Assembly (NCBI GenBank): GCA_039707465.1
Contig: CM077644.1
Coordinates: forward strand, 96,577,375 to 96,641,374
Source of the DNA: Rhabdophis nuchalis
Taxonomy: Eukaryota > Chordata > Lepidosauria > Squamata > Natricidae
Direction of reading: 5' to 3'
Length of the DNA stretch: 64,000 bases
The notes under the pieces were generated by a model. That model was not told where the DNA came from. It worked only from the letters and a program-made list of their open reading frames with translations, and ran no database searches. The translations under genes were made by a program, and so were the position numbers. Below, one piece after another: positions 56,401 through 57,015 of the stretch; positions within the stretch are counted from its first letter, which is position 1; every line of letters begins with the position of its first letter.

Positions 56401-57015
56401 CAGTCGAGTCGCGGGGGCAGGGACACAGGTACTGGCCCAAGCTCCCTTTGGAACCTTTCCGGGTCCATCAGGCGCCTGGGGCGGAACCATCTTGAGCTCT
56501 CAGGTTCCGCCTCCCTGCGGTGGGGTGTGACGATTGGAAAGTCCAGCCGGAGGAGAGCATGATCTGTCCATGACAAGGGTGTGATGACTATGTAGATGTA
56601 GATGTTGCCTTTTCGTTAATCAAAGATGCCAATTTAACCATCTGTGGAAATTCCATCATCTTCACCAACTTCCCATTTTAAGCATAATCTTGCTGCAATT
56701 GTCCTATACAAAAACAAAATTCCATGCCTTTTCCCCCCAGCTATTTTATCTGTTAGTCCCAAAAGAAAAGTCTTTAGCCTAGAGATTTTTCTTTGAGAGT
56801 TGGGTTCAAGCTGTGGATATGAGAATATGAGAAATAACAAGTTTCATAAAAAGTAGTAAACTGTTGTCCTTTGTTTCAGTCCTAAAATGTGATTTCCCTT
56901 TCCCCCCCCTCTATAGAGTGCTGTTGGGAAGCAGCCTGCCTCAGGTCTGGTGCTTTTCAGCATTCTGAGCACCTTTGCTGTCTCTTCTTCAACTGTATCT
57001 AAATGGATTATATGA
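882..57015 (+). CDS. Multi-exon gene for a Gly/Ser/Gln/Tyr-rich repeat protein (overall span, 43 exons E1-E43)
   Basis: Overall entry; exons follow separately. Each exon sits between a polypyrimidine-AG acceptor and a GTAA/GTAAG-type donor. All 42 internal exons are multiples of 3 and all introns are phase 0. Joined, they give 755 codons without a stop, ending in TGA. The 5' end (start codon, signal peptide) is missing, so the gene starts upstream. Ten Cys occur, in E2, E3, E5, E6, E18, E19, E24 (two) and E37 (two). Most exons end in Gln (CAG before the donor). The repeat module is [11 protein letters not shown]. Phase-0 mini-exons are known from SCPP and fibrillar collagen genes, but there is no Gly-X-Y periodicity. 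Composition resembles secreted epidermal or extracellular-matrix low-complexity proteins. I infer an extracellular structural role; there is no catalytic domain. Function and name are unknown. Some exons may be missed or alternatively spliced. Confidence 0.85.
1756..1966 (+). repeat. tRNA-derived SINE
   Basis: Pol III A-box-like TGGTCCAGTGG and B-box-like AGTTCTAGTCC about 60 bp apart, the squamate-type body ending in Ctctctctcagcc, and a T-rich stretch at the end. Confidence 0.7.
2195..2575 (-). mobile_element. TIR element, family A (full-length)
   Basis: Body with gagcccaaaatttatgttgctaag, atcacatgacc and cactaaatgaactgt motifs, ending in gaggactacctata. Copies in this window share termini of the type AGGTAGTCCTCGACTTA and its inverse. 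A non-autonomous DNA element by structure. Confidence 0.7.
2620..2649 (+). CDS. E2: Cys-bearing mini-exon
   Basis: Acceptor gtttccctag, donor gtaagc. Encodes [10 protein letters not shown]. The SGQ start recurs in E10 and E27. Confidence 0.6.
3700..4033 (+). repeat. tRNA-derived SINE, degenerate copy
   Basis: Same family as 4826-5147 and 30048-30412: gatggctcaggggttaa near the 5' end and tagaatcaaacacgactgg near the 3' end. Confidence 0.6.
4130..4165 (+). CDS. E3: Cys-bearing mini-exon
   Basis: Long T/C tract then acag, donor gtaaat. Encodes [12 protein letters not shown], with one Cys in the same near-terminal position as in E2. Confidence 0.6.
4612..4659 (+). CDS. E4: Ser/Gln-rich exon
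   Basis: Acceptor tttcataacag, donor gtaaac. Encodes [16 protein letters not shown]. Confidence 0.7.
4790..5275 (+). mobile_element. hAT-type MITE interrupted by a SINE
   Basis: The left part reads cctccaaccttttgggcac and the right part reads ggtccatggaccgggg...gggaccctt. Both match the ends of the intact element at 40914-41228. The SINE at 4826-5147 sits between them. Confidence 0.65.
4826..5147 (+). repeat. tRNA-derived SINE (snake-type), nested
   Basis: A box tggctcagtgg, B box ggtttgaatcc, body ending agcacatatgtgcaagggg. Inserted in a hAT-type MITE. Confidence 0.75.
5276..5898. other. Intron, nothing recognised
   Basis: AT-rich sequence before E5. A 135-codon frame at 5408-5815 has no domain, repeat likeness or splice support. 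Confidence 0.4.
5899..6051 (+). CDS. E5: 51-codon exon with an internal duplication
   Basis: Acceptor ttcattag, donor gttagt. Starts [16 protein letters not shown] and repeats the module about 18 residues later as [15 protein letters not shown]; ends STGRNPCGQ. The consensus (T/S)IIV(S/D)(E/G)GRPS(S/T)GSS shows an internal duplication. The ending NPCGQ resembles NPCKP of E6. Confidence 0.8.
6366..6450 (+). repeat. Direct-repeat copy 1 flanking an L2 fragment
   Basis: About 85 bp (ctaaagggttagg ... gagccaacat) recurs at 7429-7504 with few differences. Confidence 0.8.
6487..7372 (-). mobile_element. L2-type LINE, 3' end
   Basis: Minus-strand frames at 7365-6916 and 7021-6668 encode the C-terminal part of an L2-like ORF2 (motifs [32 protein letters not shown]). 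The 3' UTR reads ccctgagtcctttgg in sense. It is frameshifted. Confidence 0.82.
7429..7504 (+). repeat. Direct-repeat copy 2 flanking an L2 fragment
   Basis: Partner of 6366-6450. Confidence 0.8.
7505..7745 (+). repeat. TIR element fragment and minisatellite
   Basis: A family A fragment (ttgctaagcaagtgttgttaag) runs into about four tandem 28-bp units of cccagtcacatggctggcaa type, then ends acccaccactgg like other snake MITE ends. Confidence 0.7.
7746..8233. other. Intron, nothing recognised
   Basis: AT-rich non-coding sequence before E6. The 8353-8093 minus frame is a chance frame. Confidence 0.4.
8234..8266 (+). CDS. E6: Cys-bearing mini-exon
   Basis: Acceptor cctccacag, donor gtaaga. Encodes [14 protein letters not shown] matches the end of E5. 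Confidence 0.75.
8267..9262. other. Intron, nothing recognised
   Basis: AT-rich, no clear repeat or exon. Confidence 0.4.
9263..9612 (-). mobile_element. L2-type LINE 3' end
   Basis: In sense: ORF2 end ([13 protein letters not shown]), then cgccccgagtcccttcgggg and a (AAT/ATT)n tail. Confidence 0.8.
9613..10509. other. Intron, nothing recognised
   Basis: No exon or clear repeat. A weak frame at 9856-10103 has no support. Confidence 0.35.
10510..10548 (+). CDS. E7: Gly/Ser/Gln mini-exon
   Basis: Acceptor tcccatag, donor gtaagg. Encodes [13 protein letters not shown]. Confidence 0.8.
10622..10717. repeat. (AAT)n microsatellite, about 32 units
   Basis: Uninterrupted AAT run ending 13 nt before the E8 acceptor. 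It makes artificial poly-Ile/poly-Leu frames. Confidence 0.97.
10731..10763 (+). CDS. E8: Gly/Ser/Tyr mini-exon beside a long AAT microsatellite
   Basis: Acceptor cttttctttgcag begins directly after about 96 bp of (AAT)n; donor gtaaaa. Encodes [11 protein letters not shown]. The E7-E8 intron is only 182 bp, half of it microsatellite. Confidence 0.85.
10865..11222 (+). mobile_element. LINE 3' end relic (RT C-terminus)
   Basis: The frame at 10977-11222 contains [15 protein letters not shown]. In an adjacent frame the end reads [18 protein letters not shown] and stops. This resembles the extreme C-terminus of non-LTR ORF2 proteins. The AAT tail follows. Confidence 0.65.
11222..11303. repeat. 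(AAT)n microsatellite shared by two LINE tails
   Basis: About 27 AAT units between a plus-strand LINE end and a minus-strand L2 end. Confidence 0.95.
11304..11760 (-). mobile_element. L2-type LINE 3' end
   Basis: Minus frame 11701-11489 encodes an L2 ORF2 end ([20 protein letters not shown]). The 3' UTR carries ccccgcctcgagtcccttc in sense. Confidence 0.82.
12029..12079 (+). CDS. E9: block A exon
   Basis: Acceptor ttttctgtccag, donor gtaaaa. Encodes [17 protein letters not shown], the first full QYGQ module. Confidence 0.88.
12093..12180 (-). mobile_element. CR1-type LINE 3' end
   Basis: (ATACA)n then agcagagttggaagggacc, identical in design to 28888-29000. Confidence 0.75.
12207..12620 (+). 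mobile_element. Putative LTR or retroelement fragment
   Basis: Starts TGTTGTGGCCC and has a TTTAAAAG box and a Glu/Ser-rich frame (12212-12451) like that of the minus-strand copy at 21590-21860. The ends are not firmly placed. Confidence 0.45.
12890..12934 (+). CDS. E10: block A exon
   Basis: Acceptor tttctgcacag, donor gtaaac. Encodes [15 protein letters not shown]. Confidence 0.9.
13102..13525. mobile_element. hAT-type MITE
   Basis: Ends cagggatggtgaacc and ggttagccatcactg are inverted repeats. The interior is GC-rich with palindromic stretches. Confidence 0.65.
13610..14020 (-). pseudogene. Intronless relic of a multi-pass membrane protein gene
   Basis: Two minus-strand reading frames, 14005-13817 and 13813-13613, read as one protein fragment interrupted by an in-frame TGA. 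The first contains [20 protein letters not shown]; the second contains [15 protein letters not shown] and ends at a stop after EGRVNKVKW. There are hydrophobic segments with Trp/Phe and a basic tail, and no introns. It has no transposon motif that I know. I infer a processed pseudogene but cannot name the parent. It lies in the E10-E11 intron, antisense to the host gene. Confidence 0.55.
14072..14092. repeat. (GT)n microsatellite
   Basis: About 10 GT units. Confidence 0.9.
14297..14332 (+). CDS. E11: block A exon, short form
   Basis: Acceptor ttctgtgcag, donor gtaaaa. Encodes [12 protein letters not shown]. It lacks the leading xGQ triplet of the 45-bp forms, as does E14. Confidence 0.9.
14405..14560 (-). 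mobile_element. L2-type LINE 3' fragment
   Basis: TTTAT-rich tail then atcccacccttctcc and ggacccagggcggcgcac. Confidence 0.7.
14718..14844. mobile_element. hAT-type MITE with 8-bp TSD
   Basis: Flanked by TCCCACCT at 14710-14717 and 14845-14852. The interior matches the element at 41237-41370 (gggtatcaaac ... gtttcacacccctg). Paralogous introns lack it. Confidence 0.82.
14853..15012 (+). mobile_element. LINE 3' tail in the duplicated intron unit
   Basis: tttattgcattgtaagc...gtcatataaa then TTAA/TAAA repeats. Also at 16060-16215 and 16492-16648, because the intron was duplicated. Confidence 0.6.
15039..15083 (+). CDS. E12: block A exon
   Basis: Acceptor ttttctgtacag, donor gtaaaa. Encodes [15 protein letters not shown]. 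Confidence 0.92.
15158..15279. mobile_element. Foldback element
   Basis: Near-perfect palindrome of about 122 bp. Ends cagggggtctgcaaag and ctttgcagacccctg; core cttcaactcccagaattc and its inverse. Confidence 0.88.
15603..15647 (+). CDS. E13: block A exon
   Basis: Acceptor tttgctatgcag, donor gtaaaa. Encodes [15 protein letters not shown]. Confidence 0.9.
15819..15854 (+). CDS. E14: block A exon, short form
   Basis: Acceptor tttttttgacag, donor gtaaat. Encodes [12 protein letters not shown]. Its downstream intron is almost identical to that of E15. Confidence 0.92.
15855..16674 (+). repeat. Two 432-bp tandem exon-intron units
   Basis: The introns after E14 and E15 are almost identical over their full length (atgatacgtgtagaaaatg ... 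ttttgttcag), giving a 432-bp period between E15 and E16. Confidence 0.93.
16243..16287 (+). CDS. E15: block A exon in the young tandem array
   Basis: Acceptor tcttttgttcag, donor gtaaaa. Encodes [15 protein letters not shown]. It lies 432 bp upstream of E16, with near-identical introns. Confidence 0.93.
16675..16719 (+). CDS. E16: block A exon in the young tandem array
   Basis: Acceptor tcttttgttcag, donor gtaaaa. Encodes [15 protein letters not shown]. Confidence 0.93.
16882..16948. repeat. (TGAA)n microsatellite
   Basis: Expanded from the aaataaat tail in the other intron copies. Confidence 0.92.
16974..17018 (+). CDS. E17: last block A exon
   Basis: Acceptor tcttttgttcag, donor gtaaaa. 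Encodes the same 15 residues as E12 ([15 protein letters not shown]). The intron before it is a shortened copy in which a GAAT microsatellite has expanded. Confidence 0.93.
17158..17183 (+). pseudogene. Dead exon copy after E17
   Basis: The upstream intron sequence matches the introns before E13-E17, but the acceptor AG reads accggg. A 26-nt stretch GGTGGAGCAGC... precedes an intact gtaaac donor. The length is not a multiple of 3. Confidence 0.5.
17285..17412. repeat. (ATCC)n/(TCTA)n microsatellite
   Basis: Interrupted ATCC units change into TCTA units. Confidence 0.9.
17615..17659 (+). CDS. E18: Cys-bearing exon
   Basis: Acceptor atttccttggcag, donor gtaagt. Encodes [15 protein letters not shown] and leaves the QYGQ repeat. 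Confidence 0.8.
17800..18010 (+). repeat. SINE-like repeat
   Basis: gacacaatggcctggaggtgaagaca 5' region and aggaagggcatccggc core. The inverse of the same family lies at 33349-33530. Confidence 0.55.
18011..18937. other. Intron, nothing recognised
   Basis: No exon or clear repeat before E19. The minus frame 18508-18323 is unsupported. Confidence 0.35.
18938..18979 (+). CDS. E19: Cys/Arg-rich exon with a furin-type site
   Basis: Acceptor tttttactttaacag, donor gtaagt. Encodes [18 protein letters not shown] fits the proprotein-convertase consensus R-X-K/R-R. A foldback element lies about 17 bp past the donor. Confidence 0.78.
18996..19116. mobile_element. Foldback element near the E19 donor
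   Basis: Arms ggtctccaacctttgcaac and its inverse, core gacttcagttcccagaatt. It begins about 17 bp after E19. Confidence 0.88.
19220..19261 (+). CDS. E20: cationic amphipathic exon ending in a second dibasic site
   Basis: Acceptor ttctctcccacag, donor gtatgt. Encodes [14 protein letters not shown], with hydrophobic residues spaced 3-4 apart and five basic residues. It ends in RGKR, another convertase-like site. No other exon has this composition. Confidence 0.78.
19262..20580. other. Intron, nothing recognised
   Basis: No supported exon. A spliceable but frame-breaking 23-nt candidate is recorded under rejected items. Confidence 0.35.
20581..20815 (+). repeat. Sauria-type SINE
   Basis: Diagnostic start gagctgcggtggcgcagtgg, then tgctgactgccag, aggttgactcaaccttccat and a tail with cctaagtgctagtgctat. 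Confidence 0.9.
20816..21589. other. Intron, nothing recognised
   Basis: No exon or named repeat seen. Confidence 0.3.
21590..21862 (-). mobile_element. Putative LTR fragment
   Basis: In sense it starts TGTTGTGGTCTGC and carries a Glu/Ser-rich frame (21820-21569), as does 12207-12620. Confidence 0.45.
22002..22043 (+). CDS. E21: acidic/Tyr linker exon
   Basis: Acceptor ctatctttatttcag, donor gtaaga. Encodes [14 protein letters not shown]. Confidence 0.75.
22145..22350 (-). repeat. LINE 3'-UTR-like fragment
   Basis: T-rich start, then attgaaaaagttttac and C/T-rich text; in sense it ends in an A-run. Family not resolved. Confidence 0.4.
22640..25600 (+). mobile_element. Decayed Ty3/gypsy-type retroelement
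   Basis: Two related segments (22804-22922 and 25441-25557: caattaaagcaacttat, then gtgaagctctggcag) look like LTR ends about 2.6 kb apart. Between them, fragments resemble gypsy pol: near 23960-24060 an RT-like stretch ([14 protein letters not shown]), and near 24210-24300 an integrase-like stretch ([15 protein letters not shown]). Many stops and frameshifts; not functional. Confidence 0.6.
23211..23436. mobile_element. Mariner/Tigger-like MITE
   Basis: Inverted ends cagtaatccctcgttattcg and ataacgagagattactg, flanked by TA at 23209-23210 and 23437-23438. Nested in the gypsy relic. Confidence 0.8.
25601..26990. other. Intron, little recognised
   Basis: Contains an AAGGG-type purine run (26496-26540). 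No supported exon. Confidence 0.35.
26991..27029 (+). CDS. E22: acidic linker exon
   Basis: Acceptor gaccttttacag, donor gtaagg. Encodes [13 protein letters not shown]. It follows a 4.9-kb intron holding a decayed gypsy element. Confidence 0.72.
27541..27573 (+). CDS. E23: linker exon
   Basis: Acceptor atctccatatag, donor gttaat (weaker). Encodes [11 protein letters not shown]; the DG start matches E22. Confidence 0.65.
27622..27924 (+). mobile_element. TIR element, family A (degenerate)
   Basis: agtgactgttcaaagttaaaac, gattcacttaacaa, and the end aatcaaggactatctgta. Confidence 0.7.
28131..28546 (+). mobile_element. Possible solo LTR
   Basis: Starts TGTTAGGGG and ends CCTAACA, as LTRs do. 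No clear target duplication was found. Confidence 0.3.
28888..29460 (-). mobile_element. CR1-type LINE 3' end with (ATACA)n tail
   Basis: The minus strand encodes a CR1 ORF2 end in two frames: [27 protein letters not shown], then [13 protein letters not shown]. The 3' tail is about 16 ATACA units. Confidence 0.88.
29461..30047. other. Intron, nothing recognised
   Basis: No exon or repeat recognised. Confidence 0.35.
30048..30412 (+). repeat. tRNA-derived SINE (snake-type)
   Basis: gtggctcagtggctaaaatgc, ggcagttcagcagttcgaat, and the end gtcgggaacgactagttcat; nearly full length. Confidence 0.85.
30807..30957. repeat. (CTAT)n-(CCTA)n compound microsatellite
   Basis: About 150 bp: CTAT units, then CCTA units, then CTAT. 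Confidence 0.97.
31169..31195 (+). CDS. E24: 9-codon exon with a CxC motif
   Basis: Acceptor gcatttttacag, donor gtaatc. Encodes SRCICPNTQ. It is the shortest exon placed and is echoed by E37 (RCYC). Confidence 0.65.
31508..31540. repeat. (TA)n microsatellite
   Basis: About 16 TA units. Confidence 0.95.
31641..32958. mobile_element. Long TIR element with GGTA/GAGA-rich interior
   Basis: Left end tactgtatttttcagagtat, right end inverse of taccgtatttttcggagtat. Both ends carry the agtataagacgcacc motif. The interior has purine-rich repeats (31716-32220) and a nested foldback. Confidence 0.75.
32346..32480. mobile_element. Foldback element, right end truncated
   Basis: caggggttcccaaacg start and gacttcaattcccaaaattc core with its inverse. 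Nested in the 31641-32958 element. Confidence 0.8.
33278..33306. repeat. (AAAC)n microsatellite
   Basis: About seven AAAC units. Confidence 0.9.
33349..33531 (-). repeat. SINE-like repeat
   Basis: In sense: gtgcggtggtgaagacgctt, then cattcggaaggttgaga. Same family as 17800-18010. It abuts a foldback element. Confidence 0.55.
33532..33689. mobile_element. Foldback element with exact 8-bp TSD
   Basis: Flanked by CTCTAAAT at 33524-33531 and 33690-33697. Arms caggggtctccaacctttgc and inverse; the centre is expanded by an extra tgctggctggag unit. Confidence 0.93.
34308..34440 (-). mobile_element. LINE 3' tail
   Basis: tttattaaatttatttatta then cttcccatctcacccaaagc, typical of antisense LINE ends. 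Confidence 0.5.
34563..34697. mobile_element. Foldback element with exact 8-bp TSD
   Basis: Flanked by TACTAGAT at 34555-34562 and 34698-34705. Confidence 0.93.
35288..35332 (+). CDS. E25: linker exon returning to Gly/Ser
   Basis: Acceptor attattttcttcag, donor gtaaaa. Encodes [15 protein letters not shown]. Confidence 0.8.
35349..35495. mobile_element. TIR element, family A, short form
   Basis: Starts ataggtagtcctcgacttat and ends gaggactacctgtag, only about 147 bp. Confidence 0.85.
35878..35904 (+). pseudogene. Dead exon copy between E25 and E26
   Basis: TATGGCAGCAG-AAT-AATATGGATAG resembles the block A module, but GGACAG has become GGATAG (an in-frame TAG) and the donor gt has become ct. 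Confidence 0.6.
35906..36735. other. Intron, nothing recognised
   Basis: No exon or clear repeat before E26. Confidence 0.35.
36736..36777 (+). CDS. E26: first block B exon
   Basis: Acceptor ttttcttccatag, donor gtaaaa. Encodes [14 protein letters not shown]. Confidence 0.88.
37613..37740. mobile_element. Foldback element
   Basis: caggggttcccaaatttggc start and inverse end; core cttcaactcccagaattctc. Confidence 0.88.
38034..38069 (+). CDS. E27: block B exon
   Basis: Acceptor gttttctgttcag, donor gtaaaa. Encodes [12 protein letters not shown], with Tyr to Phe in the final module. Confidence 0.88.
38354..38388. repeat. (ATT)n microsatellite
   Basis: About 11 units. Confidence 0.9.
38464..38675 (-). 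repeat. Sauria-type SINE
   Basis: Inverse of the family: agcaatagtaattagactta tail, caatctgggtcctcatttta body, and end ctaaccactgtgccacc. Confidence 0.88.
38836..39263. mobile_element. TIR element, family A (full-length)
   Basis: caggcagtcttcgacttac start, gtcatgtgatcaaaattcag interior, agtcaagaactacctgtag end. Confidence 0.85.
39568..39680. mobile_element. TIR element fragments
   Basis: A family A fragment (caggtaatcctcactaaat) and a ccggttcggaccggttcg MITE fragment. Confidence 0.55.
39796..39825 (+). CDS. E28: block B exon
   Basis: Acceptor atttctttacag, donor gtaaaa. Encodes [10 protein letters not shown]. Confidence 0.88.
39890..40040. repeat. Local inverted duplication
   Basis: The left arm with gttctgctcctgaat is repeated inverted as attcaggagcagaac. 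Partial identity extends about 70 bp each way. Confidence 0.75.
40221..40257 (+). pseudogene. Dead exon copy after E28
   Basis: GGAGCAACCAATACGACAG followed by ctacaaac aligns to GGAGCAGCAATCAATATGGACAG plus gtaaaac. The donor gt is ct, the upstream codons are decayed, and there is no good acceptor. Confidence 0.6.
40711..40905. mobile_element. hAT-type MITE 1 of a stack of three
   Basis: Ends cagtggttctcaacc and ggttgagaaccactg. Flanked by CTCTAGAG at 40703-40710 and 40906-40913. Confidence 0.95.
40914..41228. mobile_element. hAT-type MITE 2 of a stack of three
   Basis: Ends caggggtccccaacc and ggttggggacccctg. Flanked by CTCTAGAG at 40906-40913 and 41229-41236. Confidence 0.95.
41237..41370. 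mobile_element. hAT-type MITE 3 of a stack of three
   Basis: Ends catgagtgtcaaac and gtttgacacgcctg. Flanked by CTCTAGAG at 41229-41236 and 41371-41378. Confidence 0.93.
41531..41942. mobile_element. TIR element, family A (full-length)
   Basis: gcagatagtccttgacttac start and aaattaaacactacctgta end; gatcaaaattcagatgtttg interior. Confidence 0.85.
42500..42717. mobile_element. MITE-like GC-rich repeat
   Basis: ggtgggttgctcttggttcg start, cacacgtgtg palindromes inside, end aaacccaccactgattt. Confidence 0.55.
42748..42783 (+). pseudogene. Dead exon copy before E29
   Basis: tttacaa then GGAGAATCATAAGGTGG aligns to tttacag GGAGGATCATATGGTGG of E28. The acceptor G is lost, TAT has become TAA and the donor is absent. 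Confidence 0.7.
42955..43032 (+). CDS. E29: poly-Ser exon
   Basis: Acceptor catttttttaaag, donor gtaaaa. Encodes GGSHGGGG, then 14 Ser, then YGSQ. The run is an AGC/AGT microsatellite in frame. Confidence 0.88.
43091..43116. repeat. (CA)n microsatellite
   Basis: About 13 CA units running into a family A fragment (43115-43400). Confidence 0.9.
43117..43400. mobile_element. TIR element, family A (degenerate)
   Basis: gaagtcctcgcttaccaatc start; interior gtgaatcac-like and gatcac-like motifs weakly kept. Confidence 0.5.
43556..43591 (+). CDS. E30: block B exon, diverged
   Basis: Acceptor tatttccttacag, donor gtaaaa. Encodes [12 protein letters not shown]. Confidence 0.82.
43807..43863 (+). 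CDS. E31: poly-Ser exon
   Basis: Acceptor catcttcttacag, donor gtaaca. Encodes GGSYSN, eight Ser, then HYGSQ. Confidence 0.88.
43979..44025. repeat. (TACA)n microsatellite
   Basis: Interrupted TACA units. Confidence 0.85.
44060..44250. mobile_element. MITE-like fragment
   Basis: GC-rich body with gccacgcccaccatggcc and end aaatcccaccactgac, as in other MITE ends here. Confidence 0.5.
44365..44436 (+). CDS. E32: poly-Ser/Asn exon
   Basis: Acceptor cattttcttacag, donor gtaaaa. 24 codons: GGSH, nine Ser, then N-SSS-N-S and HYENQ. NSS is a possible N-glycosylation sequon. Confidence 0.87.
44490..44614. mobile_element. Foldback element with exact 8-bp TSD
   Basis: Flanked by ATCTAAAT at 44482-44489 and 44615-44622. 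Arms gggttcccaaacttggcaac and inverse. Confidence 0.93.
44791..44810 (+). pseudogene. Dead exon copy broken by a TIR element insertion
   Basis: The intron before it matches the one before E33. GGCAGCAACAGCCAATAC survives, the acceptor and 5' half are gone, and a TIR element carrying an L2 fragment begins at once (about 44808-45495). A gtaaaaac donor-like remnant follows at about 45513. Confidence 0.55.
44808..45495. mobile_element. TIR element, family A, carrying a nested L2 3' end
   Basis: The left part (cagttagcgcttaacatac) and right part (ggtcaaggactacctgtac) belong to one element; the L2 end at about 45020-45310 interrupts it. Confidence 0.8.
45020..45310 (+). mobile_element. L2-type LINE 3' end, nested
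   Basis: ttccgccagaaactcaagac (ORF2 end), caccgccccgagtccctttt, and a tail with (AATG)n. Confidence 0.82.
45714..45755 (+). CDS. E33: block B exon
   Basis: Acceptor tattctacacag, donor gtaatt. Encodes [14 protein letters not shown]. Confidence 0.86.
45760..46645. other. Intron, nothing recognised
   Basis: No exon or clear repeat; a short G-run at 46415-46425. Confidence 0.35.
46651..46785. mobile_element. Foldback element with near-exact TSD
   Basis: Flanked by CTTTAGGG (46643-46650) and CTTTAAGGG (46786-46794). Arms caggggtgtccaaacttgg and inverse. Confidence 0.9.
46991..47026 (+). CDS. E34: block B exon
   Basis: Acceptor tttttttaaaacag, donor gtaaaa. Encodes [12 protein letters not shown] and ends in Lys, not Gln. 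Confidence 0.83.
47027..47770. other. Intron, nothing recognised
   Basis: No exon or clear repeat. Confidence 0.35.
47771..47897. mobile_element. Foldback element, degenerate
   Basis: cttctcaaactttgg and ccaaggttgggaaacactgg ends with an inverted core. Confidence 0.6.
48025..48063 (+). CDS. E35: Ser/Gly/Gln exon
   Basis: Acceptor catattttacag, donor gtaaga. Encodes [16 protein letters not shown] is a possible sequon. Confidence 0.82.
48192..48230 (+). CDS. E36: Ser/Gly/Gln exon
   Basis: Acceptor tttcctttgtag, donor gtaaga. Encodes [13 protein letters not shown] and follows E35 after a 128-bp intron. Confidence 0.82.
48231..49505. other. Intron, nothing recognised
   Basis: AT-rich, no supported exon between E36 and E37. 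Confidence 0.35.
49506..49535 (+). CDS. E37: second CxC mini-exon
   Basis: Acceptor ctgttttcttaacag, donor gtaagc. Encodes [14 protein letters not shown] parallels RCIC of E24. Confidence 0.72.
49536..50275. other. Intron, nothing recognised
   Basis: The minus frame 50098-49868 has no domain that I can name. Confidence 0.3.
50276..50320 (+). CDS. E38: Gln/Tyr/Gly exon
   Basis: Acceptor ttctttaatag, donor gtaagg. Encodes [15 protein letters not shown]. Confidence 0.85.
50417..50746 (+). CDS. E39: long 110-codon QYGG repeat exon
   Basis: Acceptor tctattgttacag; donor gtaagt at 50747, a full consensus. Encodes tandem variants of QYGGGQGS and GSSYGGS, from [12 protein letters not shown] to RQHDGGH. 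The frame stays open past the donor to a TAG at 50855-50857, so an unspliced form would end about 37 residues later. I chose the donor because E40-E43 continue the phase-0 pattern and the repeat past the TAG is frameshifted. This is the largest exon and the core of the C-terminal third. Confidence 0.85.
50747..51052 (+). pseudogene. Decayed 3' extension of the E39 repeat
   Basis: QYGG-type DNA repeats continue past the E39 donor but with frameshifts and stops. Relative to 50670-50720, 8 bp (gcagcagc) are missing after GGA at about 50849, which creates TAG at 50855-50857. It could be retained as an alternative 3' end. Confidence 0.75.
50938..50988. repeat. Perfect 22-bp hairpin in the decayed repeat
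   Basis: Arms 50938-50959 and 50967-50988 are perfect inverse copies around a 7-nt spacer. Confidence 0.95.
51060..51926. other. Intron, little recognised
   Basis: A LINE-tail-like aataaataa at 51640-51655; no exon seen. Confidence 0.35.
51935..52299. mobile_element. hAT-type MITE with exact 8-bp TSD
   Basis: Flanked by ATCTATAG at 51927-51934 and 52300-52307. Ends caggggtgtcaaac and gtttgacaaccctg. Confidence 0.93.
52546..52590 (+). CDS. E40: Ser/Lys/Gly exon
   Basis: Acceptor atcttttccag, donor gtaatt. Encodes [15 protein letters not shown]. An internal gtaggc could be an earlier donor but would break the frame. It lies 97 bp before E41. Confidence 0.62.
52688..52750 (+). CDS. E41: Gly/Gln exon, 21 codons
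   Basis: Acceptor ttttgcctgcacag, donor gtaagg. Starts [13 protein letters not shown] and ends GKQLSEQ. Confidence 0.82.
52751..53746. other. Intron, nothing recognised
   Basis: No supported exon between E41 and E42. Confidence 0.35.
53747..53776 (+). CDS. E42: His/Gln/Ser mini-exon
   Basis: Acceptor ttttatccacag, donor gtaagt. Encodes [10 protein letters not shown]. Confidence 0.75.
53966..54351. mobile_element. MITE with exact 8-bp TSD
   Basis: Flanked by GTTCATAC at 53958-53965 and 54352-54359. Ends cagaggtgaaatc and gcatttcatccctg; contains a tagctagaaagcagga hairpin. Confidence 0.92.
54870..56590 (-). mobile_element. L2-type LINE with reverse transcriptase domain
   Basis: The minus strand encodes an ORF2 core in two frames. 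56384-55551 has [25 protein letters not shown] and [11 protein letters not shown]. 55466-54876 has [13 protein letters not shown], the catalytic YADDTQLY and NPAKTKWLW. The YADD box and layout fit the L2/CR1 group. It is cut at both ends and frameshifted near 55550, so it is not active as it stands. Antisense to the host gene in its last intron. Confidence 0.9.
56917..57015 (+). CDS. E43: terminal coding exon with hydrophobic C-terminus
   Basis: Very strong C/T tract and ctatag acceptor. Phase 0 gives 32 residues from [10 protein letters not shown] to SKWII, then TGA. The stretch [12 protein letters not shown] is hydrophobic and unlike the rest of the protein. It could be a GPI-attachment signal or simply a divergent tail. 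The 3.1-kb intron before it holds a minus-strand L2 LINE. Confidence 0.7.
   Translation, partial: SAVGKQPASGLVLFSILSTFAVSSSTVSKWII

Noticed and set aside
882..57015. Collagen gene with small phase-0 exons
   Set aside because: No Gly-X-Y periodicity, no Pro-rich triplets, and exon sizes are not the 45/54/108 series.
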